A DNA stretch of 64,000 bases from Abelmoschus esculentus (taxonomy: Eukaryota; Streptophyta; Magnoliopsida; Malvales; Malvaceae). Of the stretch, positions 11,658 to 22,705 are shown piece by piece. The stretch spans positions 7,633,501 to 7,697,500 of the forward strand of contig JAUCBN010000020.1 in assembly GCA_035048815.1 (NCBI GenBank). The letters are read 5' to 3'. The notes below the pieces were generated by a model that was given only the letters and a program-made list of their open reading frames with translations, did no database searches and had not been told where the DNA came from. Every line of letters starts with the position of its first letter. The stretch's first letter is position 1. The position numbers were made by a program, and so were the translations under genes.

Positions 11658-13179
11658 GGTCACATTGTATTGTTAGCAGCTAGTATTCTATACGTGTGGG
11701 ATCAGTTTTGGGTGTTCATGTTCTAGTTTACTTTGATTCCGGCTAGGGGAACATTTCGGTACTGAAACTTAGTTTAAATTTTATGGGATAGTTTTAATTG
11801 GTTTACTAAAACTTAGTTTAAATTATGTGGGACAGTGTTAATTGGTAGAAATTGTGTTCGATAACATTTCGAAAACTTTGACTCTTAACTAAGCAATTTC
11901 CAGCATGATTGAGTTTGATAACTTTTCGAAAAATTTAACTCTTAACTAAGCAATTTCAAGCATGATGACCTAAATTGCATGTTGAGTTAAATGGTTTTAT
12001 GCTTGTTTCATAGACATAGTGGACCTGTTGTTTGTTTCTTCTCTTTTAATACAGTTTCATAAACAATGTTGTGAACCTGTATAGTTAATCAGGCTTTTAA
12101 CATCAAAATAAAATAGATAAATTAACCTGTTTTTTTTTGTTGATTTCAGGTGAAAGCAATGGGAAAAGTGACTATATATGATTTTTCTTAGAATTTGAAC
12201 CCAAAAAAGTTCCATCTCAACTCGAATGTGGTGGCCGCACTATAAGGAACGGGCTTTGAAAACGTTATCAAGCCAATCAAAATTTCAAACCATTGCCACC
12301 CATTGTTGAAAGCAATTTTGCAGAGGTACAATCGAAGCAATAAGTGTTTTGAATTTGAAGTTAATAATTCCATTCAATTATTTATAACATTGGGAGATGT
12401 TTTACGGATCACCGGTCTCCCTATAGACAGTCATGCGGTTGTAGTTGATAAGTCATCAATCAATCCAGAAATCTTGTGCTCCACATATCTTGGTAGAGAA
12501 AATCTAGTGAAAAAATAAAGGTAATATTAGTTTGTCGGACATTTTTAAGATGTTTGAGAATTTTATAGGCGATGGTGGTGTGGAGGAGGTTGAATTTCAT
12601 GTTAGGGCAGCCATAATATATATTATTGGGTCTGTTATAACTCCTTCTTCCTCTGATTGTTGGATGGCATGCAAAGATGGCTATGACACTTAAGAACTCG
12701 AGGCGTGTTTTAAAAGAGTCCACATTCAATGATTTTTTCGATGAATTATCGAAAAATGATGTAAGTTTGAATTGGTATTAGTTTTAAATCTTTCAAATTT
12801 GTATTAGTTGAATACTAGTTTGAATTGGTAATAGTTTTAAACCTTTTAAATTATTTTCTTATTTAATATTCAAACAAGTTAAATTCAACCCATATGCACG
12901 ATTGGAAGAAGATTTCTTGCTTCCGCAATATAATCGTCAAGTTGCCTTGTAAAGGTGTTTGACATCAATTATATGTGTAGAGAAGAGACTTCTCTATGAT
13001 CCTGGTGTTTTGATAACGAGGATACCAATAAAATCTCGTCCATTTGGTGCTTGAATGAAAGAAAAAATTAAAGACCTATCATTCTAAAAGGATAAAAAAA
13101 AAGAACATGACCTAGAAGAAATTGGGAGGAAATAAACGCGATGAACATCCAAGCTTGGGATAAGCGTTGGGATTATTTG

Positions 13180-14400
13180 TATGATACAAGTAATATTTTT
13201 TTCCCTTTACATAACCTTGGATTGTGTTTGCTTTTCTCACAAAGTTTATTTGTATACAGAAGATATCTCATGCACTTCTCCATCACAAAAGCAAGAGAAT
13301 GTAGGGGATGAGGAGCATCAGGATCATGCAGGTATAGAACAAATTTCCTTAAAATTCAGCAGCTAAATATCTAGAAATAAATTTCCCTAACTTTATGCAA
13401 TTTCATATACAGAGGATATTTTAAGAAATCTTCCACCACAACAGTAAAATGATGAAAGGGATGATGCGTTACAACAAGATGATGCAAGTAAGTATATTTT
13501 TTTCATTTACATAACCTTGAATTTTGTTTGCTTTTCTCACAAAGTTTATTTATATATAGAAAATATCCCATGTACTTCTCCAACACAGGAGCAAGAGGAT
13601 GTGGAGATGAAGAGCACCAGGATCATATAGGTATAGAACAAAATTTTTCTAAAATTCAGCAGCTAAATATCTAGGAATAAATTTCCCTAACTTTCTGCAA
13701 TTTCATATACAAAGGATATTCTAGAAAATTTTACATACCAAGAGCAGAATGATGAAGCGGACGGTGCGCTACAACAATATAATGCATATGATGTAGGTAA
13801 GTATATATATATTTTTTACATAACCTTGAATTGTGTAGAACAAACCACTCTCTCTGCTTTTCTCGCATAGCTTTCGTATATAGATGATATTTCAGTAATT
13901 CTTACATCACAAGAGGAGGGTGGGGGATGATGAGCGGCAAAATCTAAAATATATTTTAGCTACTCCTCCAACACAAGGTACTCCTCTAGCACAAGAGCAT
14001 GATCATGCAGGTGCTTCAACTCAGAGGCCTAAAGAGTTTCTCATTTACGTAAGAAGAAGAAAAAGGGCCATGGGACAGATGGATAAGAGACCAAGGAGGC
14101 TGCCAGATATAGGTAAGTATATTTTTTTCCTTTACATAAACTTGAATTGTGTAGAATAAACCACGCTCTTTGTTTTTCTCGCATAAATTTAGTATATAGA
14201 TGATATTTCAGGAATTCTTCCATCACAAGAAGAGGATGGGGGATGATGAGCAGTAGAATCTAGAATATATTCCCGTTACTCCAATAGCAAAAGGTACTCC
14301 TCCAGCACAAGAGCATGATCATGCAAATGCTCCAGCACAAGATCATGATCATGCAAGTGCTTCGACTCAGAGGCCTAAAGAGTTTCTCTCTTATGTAAGA
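13180..14400 (+). repeat. Tandem exon-intron array in PMD copy A
   Basis: Units of about 310 bp are repeated. In each, a GTAAGTATAT donor, a short intron with CCTTTACATAACCTTG and a pyrimidine-rich acceptor precede a short acidic exon. Encoded exons read like SCTSPSQKQENVGDEEHQDH, ILRNLPPQQ, IPCTSPTQEQEDVE, then RPKEFLIYVRRRKRAMGQM and KRPRRLPDIG. At least four exon units are seen. The array is mirrored in copy C (37060-38110). Confidence 0.75.
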
Positions 14401-14686
14401 AGATGAATGCGGGCCATGGGGTAGATGGAGACTCCTGTTCTGTTGAAAAAGCTTCATTGTGGTGGCTTAACTCTATGTAATATAATAAGCTTTGAAATTA
14501 AGAGACTAAGGAGGCTGTCAGATAGGTATCTACATATGAAGAATGTTGAGGTATTGGATTCAATCACAAAGAAGGATGTTGAGGTATTGGATTCAATTTT
14601 GATTCTACAAATGATATATCTTTAGAAGAATACCTTAGGAATACACACTTAATACCTCTAAGATCTAATTTACCCCGAAATTACTT

Positions 14687-15290
14687 ATGAACATTAGTGA
14701 AAAAAGTGGCAACCCATTTGATAATTTTTTTTGTATGCTTTACAAGAACATGAGTGAAAACCAGCAAGTTGGAGTTGATCTTGGCCCATTTGCTCAGGAA
14801 TATCCAATTGATCCGTTTAAGAAAAAACTTCTTATTCTTGATTTTAATAGACTGATTGCCATTGTTGACAAAAATGGTATTAAATCTCTTCCTCACTTCT
14901 ATTCAAAATGTTAACGAATTAGTTTTTTTATTTTCATTTGCAGGTATGCAGATGAGACCTGGTGCTGGCGAGTTTCTTGATTTTTTTAATAACTATGTAG
15001 TTGCTATTTGGTCTTCAAAGAAAAGGTAATGTGTGTTATTATAGTGATTATTTTCCTTTACAATTTCCATTTTTTGGTTGTTCTAGTGTCCAAGGGGCAA
15101 ATCTACTACTATTTGTCCTTAATGGATAATATGACCCTCCGACACTTCTATAATCCATTTATTGAAACGATCTTCTTAGAATGTTTCCCTTTTTAGTTTT
15201 TATAAGAAAACTTTAAAACAATGCAGAGAAAACCTTGATTGGGCACTCTGGAGAATCAATGATCTCAAGAAGACATTTTGCTTCAAACCA
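14687..15290 (+). pseudogene. FCP1/NIF-like HAD phosphatase, copy A (fragment)
   Basis: FCP1-type HAD phosphatases act on phosphoserines, classically of the RNA polymerase II tail (family knowledge). Exon-like pieces are seen here. One reads MSENQQVGVDLGPFAQEYPI then KKKLLILDFNRLIAIVDKN, with a usable donor at TG|GTATTA near 14876. The next, after TTTGCAG at 14943, reads MRPGAGEFLDFFNNY and VVAIWSSKKR with a GTAATG donor. The third reads NLDWALWRINDLKKTFCF (about 15232-15285). Motif I is D-F-N rather than D-x-D, as in a subset of plant FCP1-like proteins. The C-terminal half carrying VDDS is missing here because sequence of another gene is joined at about 15311. It follows PMD copy A in the same orientation, as in copy C. 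Confidence 0.7.
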
Positions 15291-15310
15291 TGTTATAAGA
15301 GTGTGATTAT

Positions 15311-15530
15311 ATTACTTGTAATGCTCCTCAAAGGCCAAGATTTTCTAAGCAAAAGATTATATTATCATGCATTCTATTGAGCATCTTCCTTTTGTTTTTG
15401 ACAGATTGAAAATCACCATTCTTCCTGACAAGTAATTTGTATTGTTCTTGCGATGAAGAAACAAAAAAACAAAATAAAGCTTCTTTTATGATAATTAAGT
15501 TCAAGAGATTGTAATGTTTCACTGCAACAT
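15311..15530. repeat. 220-bp segment shared with 34205-34425
   Basis: Nearly identical to 34205-34425 and in the same absolute orientation, although the neighbouring FCP1 relics are in opposite orientations. In copy C it lies in an intron of an unidentified gene just beyond FCP1. In copy A it has been inverted relative to FCP1. Confidence 0.85.
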
Positions 15531-16122
15531 ATAAAGCTTCAAACCTTGATTGAGCATGATAATATAATCTTTCACCTCAACCATATCAAAATATAACATG
15601 GGATATATATTCTTTGAATTTTTAAATTATTTTATAAATTAAAATTTTTTATTTATTTTAATCAAACTCTTAAATCACATCTTTTTCACTCTCAGACGTT
15701 TCCTTCGTTGGTGATCCAATACCACCTTGACAATTGCAATGAAAACATATTTTGAAGATTGTTGAGACAAAAAAGTAAACCCATAACATTAAATAACCAA
15801 CATGAAGAGGCAAACATTAAATAGCAGTATGAGTAGCCCAACAGTCAGGCGTAATCTCTTAAGTCTTACCCTATTATTTGGTTAGATAAAAATGATGAAA
15901 GAATATGGTAGAAAGTGAGCGATTTCAACTGATGTTCTTGGTGTTGGCAACTGCGGCGAATGCGGTTGAAGGGTAGCGGCAGCGACTGAGGCGTAACCTT
16001 TTGTTTTGACTTTGTGATCCGTCATTAAAAAACACCCAAGTTCTGACTGAGACCAGGGAATAAGAGAAAGAAGACTTTGATTGATTGATTGATTGATTCA
16101 TTTGACTGAGCAGGGAGATGAG
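15531..16122 (-). pseudogene. 5' end of an unidentified gene, minus copy
   Basis: Near 16026 the minus strand reads GAACTTGGGTGTTTTTTAATG followed by a frame beginning MTDHKVKTKGYASVAAAT. The same leader and a related start (MANRKAKTKGYASAYG) occur on the plus strand at 16968-17150. I do not recognise the protein. The conserved leader plus start codon suggests a duplicated promoter-proximal first exon. A GATT tetranucleotide run lies at 16078-16099. Bases 15531-15900 hold nothing else I can identify. Confidence 0.35.
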
Positions 16123-16967
16123 AAATGGATCTTGGGCCTACCTGTGCTATTATATGGGCTTTTATCCCAATCCAATGCATAAACACAAGGCTATGAGTTA
16201 GATAAATATATATTTATTTATTTATTTAGTTGGTAATATATAATTTTTAATATATGAATATTATTTTGTTTATTGTGCGTAATCTCTTTCCACCCATGAA
16301 GATATTTTTACACTTTGTCTTCTTATTTAATTTTTTAAAATTTAATATTTTAGGAATTTGTCCCCTACTTCTAAATGTTTATGTTTTCCCCTCATTTTCA
16401 TTAGAAAAAACCTTCTGCTTGATTTGACTGCAGTTCTTTCGTACATGTCAGCTTAAAGCGTGTGGTGGATAGATAAATATGAGTAAATTAAAGAGAGAGT
16501 TTCCTTACAATAGAGTGATTTTTATTTTATCATTTATAGGATTTTTAAAAGTTAAAAAATAGTGGTTTACTTTTAGTGTAAAAATTAATAAAAAAAGAAA
16601 AATATAATTGATAAAAAAAGAGTGAAAAGAAAAAAAAATTGGAGGAAAATAAGCCACTCATTTTTGAAGTTTGAGATTAATTTACTTTTAGTGTAAAAAT
16701 TTTGGAGGGATATAAGTTACCTAAAATTTTGGAGGGAAATAGAATAAGTTTTGATTTTTATATAAAAAGAGGGAAAAACAAAATTTTGGAGGAGTAAAAA
16801 CAGAAAATTGTTTCAATTTCACACAAGATTATACAACTCGGGAGAGAATTAAAACGAAAACATCTTCACATTACAAGAAATAAAACTTAAAAGGTATTCA
16901 AAACTTTTTTGATCTTCATGTTCTTCATTACCATCATCTTCTCGTCATTGGGAGTTGTGGCACCTTT
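16123..16967. other. Non-coding inverted-repeat patchwork
   Basis: No coding region is seen. Bases 16796-16907 are an inverted copy of 17135-17246 (shared word GAGAGAATTAAAAC). Bases 16430-16540 are an inverted copy of 17870-17995 (shared word GATAGATAAATATGAGTAAA). These arms have different centres, so several inversion or insertion events are overlaid. Confidence 0.65.
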
Positions 16968-17150
16968 CCCGTCTCCCTGCTCAATCAAATTAATCAGTTC
17001 AATCAACTTCCTCTCTCTCTCATTCTCTGGTCTCATCAGAACTTGGGTGTTTTTTTAATGGCGAATCGCAAAGCTAAAACAAAAGGTTACGCCTCAGCTT
17101 ATGGTAATGACGAAGAAGAAGATAAAAAAACTTTGAATCCCTTTTAAGTT
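16968..17150 (+). pseudogene. 5' end of the same unidentified gene, plus copy
   Basis: Head-to-head partner of the minus-strand copy at 15920-16122. The ATG at 17058 opens MANRKAKTKGYASAYGNDEE and stops after about 29 codons (ending LNPF). The leader AACTTGGGTGTTTTTTTAATG is shared. Product unknown; whether either is transcribed cannot be judged. Confidence 0.3.
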
Positions 17151-17293
17151 TTCTGTCTTGTAATGTGAAGATGGTTTTTGTTTTAATTCTCTCCCGAAAT
17201 GTATAATCTCGAGTGAAATTGAAACAATCTTCTGTTTTCACCCAGCATTTTCCTATTAAAGAAAAAATTCAAAGACAAAATCCAATTACATAC

Positions 17294-17527
17294 GTTGTAA
17301 TGGAAGAAGTGGCCATTAACATTGCCCACTTTCACATTGAAATAATTGGTTAGAACAACTATCTTTTGCCCTTTAGTTCCAATACCACATCTTGTCATGG
17401 GTAGTCGTGCAACCTTCTTTGGAGCAACAAATTCTGTTTTTATAGGAACAACATCATGAGTCACAGGTGACAGAGGAGGAAGAGATTCCGGAGCGGCACC
17501 ACTTCCTTCTTGTTCAATAGATCCCAT
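17294..17527 (-). pseudogene. Argonaute (AGO4/6/9 clade) first-exon fragment
   Basis: The 78 codons from an ATG at 17527 match the N-terminus of AGO4-clade Argonautes, which bind 24-nt siRNAs in RNA-directed DNA methylation (family knowledge). An acidic, proline-rich leader (SLPPLSPVTHDVVPIKTE) is followed by KKVARLPMTRCGIGTKGQKI, VVLTNYFNVKVGNV and NGHFFHYN. A GTATGT donor follows directly. No PAZ, MID or PIWI exon is seen downstream on the minus strand, where an inverted-repeat block begins instead. It is therefore a captured or orphaned exon. The clade assignment is firm; AGO4 against AGO9 is not resolved. Confidence 0.8.
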
Positions 17528-17989
17528 AGCTTAATCATGGAGGAAAACATATATTAGCGAGCATTTAACAATAGCTAAAACACATACCACATCATAAAAT
17601 CATTGCATGTAGAAAAAACATAATTACTATTTCATGGTAAAAAATTAGTCATTACTGAAAAAATTGAAGGAAAATAATCTATAGGCTATAAGAATCTTTT
17701 CCCATAAAATATTAAATTATTTGTGCATTATATCTAATATAAAGTAACAAACATGAACCAAGAGGAACACAATTATAGATGTGCGGGAGCTACAAGAAAC
17801 AGATAAAAACATAACTCATGAAATTTACAAATGCTCTATTTTTATTTTTTAGAATTTCAATATTTTTTACAAAAATTAAAAATCATATTAATAGTACAAT
17901 AAAATTCACTCTATGATAAAGGAACTATCTCTGTAGTTTACTCATATTTATCTATCCGTCAAACGCTTTAAGATGGCGGGTACGAAAAA
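17528..17989. other. Non-coding, upstream of the AGO-like exon
   Basis: AT-rich. Could include the 5' leader of the AGO-like exon. Bases 17870-17995 are the inverted partner of 16430-16540. Nothing else is recognised. Confidence 0.45.
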
Positions 17990-18485
17990 ACTATGGCCAA
18001 ATCAAGCAGCCCAAATTCCTTAGCCAGATAAATAGTTCATAAATCAGGCAGCCCATCGCGTGCATGTGTGTTCTCCTTGTTGCAGTAATATTATGATAGG
18101 TCTTGGTGTTATTAGCAGCATTGTGCATAGCCCCTCTAATATGATATTTTTGCCTTCTACTCTCCACTTCAACAGCCAATTCATAGAGTTGAGCTTTTTT
18201 GAAAGCTTTTGTTAATGTTTTAGGTTTATGCACCTTGACTTTATGCTTTAATTCCTCCTTCAGTCCACTTAAGAAGCTGGAAATAAAGTATCCCTCCTTC
18301 GCTTCATGAAGTAACTGTATCACATATGGTTGTAACTCTTCAAATTGGACTTTGTATTCCTCCACAGAACCTTTCTGCTGTAGCTTGTTAAATTCTTCTA
18401 TTACATCATTCAAGTTATTGTCTCCAAACCTTTGACAAAGATCAGCCACAAATTCATGCCATGTAACCCTACTTTTCTACATTAT
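17990..18485 (-). pseudogene. Retrotransposon gag fragment (Ty3-type)
   Basis: The minus strand encodes a capsid-type segment: VTWHEFVADLCQRFGDN, FNKLQQKGSVEEYKVQFEEL, YFISSFLSGLKEELKHKV and TLTKAFKKAQLYELAVEVE. This is the retrotransposon gag pattern of plant Ty3 elements, which forms the virus-like particle core. Upstream and downstream gag parts and the zinc knuckle are absent. No LTR adjoins, so it is a fragment. Confidence 0.8.
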
Positions 18486-18701
18486 ATAGCTGTCAAACCA
18501 AGTAAGATTCTTGTTCTTATATATTGTTAAGATTTTATATTATTCTTTATCGTCATTTATTCCTTTCCTCGATTTGCTTTTGATTAATTCTTTCGTCAAA
18601 ATTTTCTTCACCTATTTTACTTTAAGATTTTTTACACCCCCTTGTTTTTTTTCGCGCATTTGATTCAGTGTTTTTCCCTTGTTTTTTGTAATTGTTTGAA
18701 G

Positions 18702-19160
18702 ATGACATCATCATCATCGACTTCATCGTCTAGAGGTCCTCGAAGTAAGGTGTATTCGTCGGCAAATATGGATTATGATGATGAAGTTTTTTGTAAGTGT
18801 GGTGACAAATGCCCAATGTAGACCGCGTGGAAGAACACTGAAAATGTAGGGAGAAGGTTTTTTGGTTGCCCAAACTTTAGGACTAAAAACTGTCATTTTA
18901 TTCGGTGGATTGATGAAATACTCCCTAAGAGAGCTAGGTTCCTCATTTTTAAATTGAAGGAGAAGAATGATGAATTGCGCAATCAAATTGAAGTGATGAA
19001 AATGGTTTTGTTGAGAAAATCAAGTCTGAGATGGAGGAAATGAAGAAGCAAATGTCTATCACTGTGGAGACATATGAGAGGAGAAACAAGATGTTGTTTA
19101 GATGGATGGTAATTGCTTGGATAATATGTGTATCTTTGATAATTGGATCATATGTATAAT
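18702..19160 (+). pseudogene. GRF zinc-finger protein with C-terminal membrane segment
   Basis: The ATG at 18702 starts a serine-rich leader, then FCKCGDKCPM with TAG where tryptophan is expected. TAWKNTENVGRRFFGCPNF and NCHFIRWID complete a GRF-type zinc finger (CxC...C...C). A coiled-coil-like stretch (LKEKNDELRNQIEVMK) follows. A frameshift near 19010 is needed to reach SEMEEMKKQMSITVETYERR and a hydrophobic tail WMVIAWIICVSLIIGSYV, ending TAA near 19158. Plant genomes contain many such short GRF, coiled-coil and membrane-tail proteins of unknown role. One stop and one frameshift make this a pseudogene. Confidence 0.75.
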
Positions 19161-19479
19161 AAAATATGTCTCAAATGAATTTATCTTTCCTTTTTTCAAA
19201 TTTGTCTTGCTGCTTTGGAATATAAAATGATCATATGTATAGTTAAAAATCGATGATCATATGTACGATATTGATATCATATGTCCAAAATCATTTATCA
19301 TGGAGTATTTTAGGAGTTAAAAACTTGAATCTATTGTTTGAAAATCCTTATTTTAAGCTTTCTTGAATTACTCTAAAACTTATCAAAAATAATTCAAAAT
19401 CCAAATTGATGTTTGAATATGTATCTCTTTCTCAAGTATATTTTAAAGGTTAATTGAAATAGAAAATTGAATTGAAATG
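19161..19479. other. Non-coding spacer
   Basis: Nothing recognised. It contains a short repeated word GATCATATGTA near 19228-19265. Confidence 0.4.
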
Positions 19480-20063
19480 GGTGAAATTGCACCAACCCTA
19501 AATGTTATTTCCCTAAACTAATTTTGAATTGTGAATTTTTTAGAACCATATTTCCCTAAAACCTTTACCCTAAACCTTATTTATCTAAACCCAAACCCAA
19601 TATCCTAAACCTTATTTAGCAAACCCCAACCCTAAACCCCATTTAATCTAAACCCTAACCCTAAAACCTATTTACCACAAACCCTAAACCTTATTTACCT
19701 AAACCCAACCTATACCCTAACCTTAAACCCTATTTACCCTAAATCTAATTTACCTAAACCATAACCCTTTACCCTAAACATTATTTAGCACAACCCTAAA
19801 TATCTTGGTGCACTATTTCGAATGTCGTTCACTGCTTAAAACAAGTTGGTAAATAAGGTCAAACTAATTGATGAAATATTAGGCTTGTTTACCAACATCG
19901 GTAAACCTGATTCCAATTGTGATTTTTTAGAACCTTATTTACCCTAAACCCTAAATATCTTGGTGCAATATTCCGAACGATGTTCACTACTTAAAATAAG
20001 TTGGTAAATAAGGTTCTAAAACTAATTGATAAAATATTAGGCTTGTTTACCAACATAGGTAAA
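19480..20063. repeat. Telomere-like array and ~190-bp satellite monomers
   Basis: Degenerate CCCTAAA-rich sequence at about 19490-19800 (words ACCCTAAACC, TTATTTACCCTAAA) runs into two satellite monomers. These carry AAGTTGGTAAATAAGGT and AGGCTTGTTTACCAACAT. The same monomer recurs at 27505-28010, 32145-32350 and, inverted, 58895-59535. Confidence 0.8.
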
Positions 20064-21626
20064 TATTAACGCTCTAAAAAGCGCATATTTTATACCCTTT
20101 TACTTAAGGTTTTGTTTGATTTAAAGTTCATTTAAATTGCATTTAGTTGTATTTCATGTGCATTTGCATTTAGATTAGGTTTTTATTTTATTTTCTCTTT
20201 TATTTTTAAAGATGCTGCTTTGAAGGGTATTTTGTTGGTGGTGATGTGTAGATTGTTGGGGCAAAGTTGAAAGATTGGAAGAGATGCTATAACATAATTT
20301 TAAAGTGTTGGATCGGACTTCATGTTGCTACAACATTGTGGGCGGACAAAATAGCACAATAGAAAGGACACACCTGCAGCCCACTGTCCTCATGCGTTTT
20401 TCCAGGCCAGCTGCACCTCCTCTGCAGACGTTGCACCGCACCTACAGACCTGTATTTTGCTGCCATTTTCTGCAGAAAATGTCAGGAAATATTCCCTTAC
20501 ACCATTAAGGAACAAAACCCTAGAAGCCTCTTATAAATACAACCTCAAGCCTCCATCAACAAATGTGCAAGAGCAAGACAAAGGAAAAATCAGTTGCTAA
20601 AAAGAGCCACAAAAAGGAGGAAACTTTAAGAGAGCACGAGGGAGAAGAAAGAAGAAAGGAGGCCACTTTCCTTCGTCTTCAACCTCTAGCCAAGCCACCA
20701 TTTTTGGAGAGCTTCAAGCAAGGGATTTGCGCGACTTCAGGAGGAGCGGCAAGCTAGGGAAGCTTCACGGCACATGCGTTTGGGACTTCCTTCCTCTTCA
20801 CTTTGCTTTACTTATTTTCTAAGTTGTTGAAAAATGTATTTCAAATGTTGCAAGTTGAATAGTTTACCTTACCTAGCCATGAACTAAACTAGTATGGCTT
20901 AGTCTTGTTATGGATGATCTTTATTTTATTTGAATGAATGTTTATTGTTTCCCGTGTTTATCTAAGTGTTTTGTTCAAGAAAGCTAACATCTTTTCTTCT
21001 TAAACCTTGGTTTGTAAGAGCATCGGGAGATAGCCATAGCTAAGGGGTTCGGGAAGCTTAGATCTAGGGATAGAAAAAGCTAGACCAACTTGAACAATGG
21101 GGTTACTGTGGGAGCAGAATCCTAACTCACCTTAGGGATAAGGAAGATTTCAACGACTAAAAGGGGTATAACTTCATCAACATTAGAAGTGTTAGGGTTG
21201 AGACCGGGAGGTAATGCCTTAGCATTTTCGAGTGTTAGGTCTTCTGACTAGGGATAGTGGAGGCATTTTTAGCAAACTCTGTCGAACACTTGTTAAACCA
21301 ATAGAAAAGTAAGCTTCAATAGAAAAAGTAAAATCTTTGTTGTAGCAAGCCTAGCCTGTCTTAAGCTTGAATATCTTCTCTGTGTTGTGTTTGTGCAGCT
21401 TTATCTATTACTCCGTTATCTTTTTTATTTTGCTACCGCTTTTCTGTGATAAGCTTTGTTTTGCTCTAGCATCATTAGTGACACTTTTATTTTGCTAAAG
21501 CATTTTGGTGACAATTGCATAATTGCTTTAGCGTATGCTGATACAAAGGATTATTTTATCTTTTGTGTACGCACGATCTTACTCACACATTTTCTCATTC
21601 ACACACAAAGGATTATTTTAGTGGTC
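20064..21626 (+). mobile_element. Truncated LTR, same family as 22706-24356
   Basis: Begins TATTAACGCTCTAAAAAGCG, where the second copy has TGTTAACGCTC, and is collinear with it for about 1.5 kb. Shared landmarks are a TATA-like CTTATAAATACAAC near 20532 and the words GAGACCGGGAGGTAATGCC and TTAGCATTTTCGAGTG. The last ~100 bp of the LTR are missing at the junction with PMD copy B. No internal coding region is attached. Open frames inside it (20305, 20563) are not genes. Confidence 0.7.
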
Positions 21627-22705
21627 TCCTCGTTATCAAAACACTAGGATCATAGAGAATTCTCTTCTCTAAACATATAATTGATGTCAAACACCTTTCC
21701 AAGGCAACTTTACGATTATATTGCGAAGGCAAGAAATCTTCTTCCAATCGTGCGTACGGGTTGAATTTAACCTATTTGAATATTAAATAAGAAAATAATT
21801 TGAAAGGTTTAAAACTAATACCAATTCAAACTAGCATTCAACTAATACCAATTTGAAAGATTTAAAACTAATACCGATTCAAACTTACATCATTTTCTGA
21901 TAATTGGTCGAAAAAATCATTGAATTTGGACTCTTTTAAGACATGCCTCGAGTTCTTAAGTGCCATACCCATCTTCGCATGCCATCCAACAATCAGAGGA
22001 AATTCCACGGGACGATCATCAATTTCCTCTATGCTCAGATCCCTAGGAGGAAGCAATTGAGGCACAATCTATGGGATATGTTCAAATATAAACATCTGCA
22101 ATAAAGTGAAAAAATTAATACACATGAAATATAGATAAAAAAACTCTAAAAAATATTTTTACTCACCAAAAGAAGGTGGAAATTACTAGAAACACAGAAC
22201 TTATCACCTTCCATTGAATCCAACTGGTAGTACAAATGAGCTAACATTGTCGTACCATATGCATATGTTCCAATTCTTTCAATGTTTTTCAAAAGTTGTA
22301 AATAAAATGCCGGCAGCGAAGAAGAGGAAGGAGTTATAACAGACCCAATAATATACATTATGGCTGCCCTAACCTGAAATTCAACCTCCTCTACACCACC
22401 ATCGCCTATAAAATTCTTAAATATCTTTAAAAAGTTCGACAAACTAATATCACCTTTATTTTTCATTAGATTTTCTCTACCAAGATATGTGGAGCACAAG
22501 ATTTCTAGATTGATTGATGACTCATCAACTACAATCGCATGACCATTTATAGGTAGACCGGTGATCCGTAAAACATCTCCCAATGTTATAAATAGTCGAA
22601 TGGAATTATTAATTCAAAATTTAAAACACTTATTGCTTCGATTGTACCTCTATAAAATTGCTTTCAGCAATGGGTGGCAATGGTTTGAAACTTTGATTGG
22701 CTTGA

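Larger units (their letters stand above)
10603..14640 (+). pseudogene. Plant mobile domain (PMD) protein, copy A (pseudogene)
   Basis: PMD proteins are plant nuclear proteins of the MAIN/MAIL type, and the domain is also carried by transposons (family knowledge). The core exon (about 12150-12518) reads KAMGKVTIYDFS, then NHCHPLLKAILQRYNRSNKC, FITLGDVLRITGLPID and ILCSTYLGRENLVKK, then stops at TAA. ITLGDVLRITGLPID is the typical PMD core. A deletion near 12650 removes the domain's second half, fusing ITPSS to the IVGWHAK region. Downstream words DLEEIG and AWDKRWDYLYD lead into an acidic, tandemly duplicated exon array (13180-14400). The last exon gives TPVLLKKLHCGGLT and ends near 14640. Stops at 12190 and 12241 and the frame breaks make this copy inactive. 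Copies B and C are less damaged. Confidence 0.75.

Noticed and set aside
11394..11663. Minus-strand frame encoding a repeated GNCLVKSQSFRN peptide
   Set aside because: Produced by the 57-bp minisatellite, whose period is a multiple of three; it lies in a PMD intron.
19480..19800. True chromosome end
   Set aside because: CCCTAAA words are degenerate, short and embedded between other repeats; interstitial telomere-like sequence fits better.
20305..20757. Two small plus-strand frames
   Set aside because: Inside a non-coding LTR; not conserved as frames in the sister LTR at 22706-24356.
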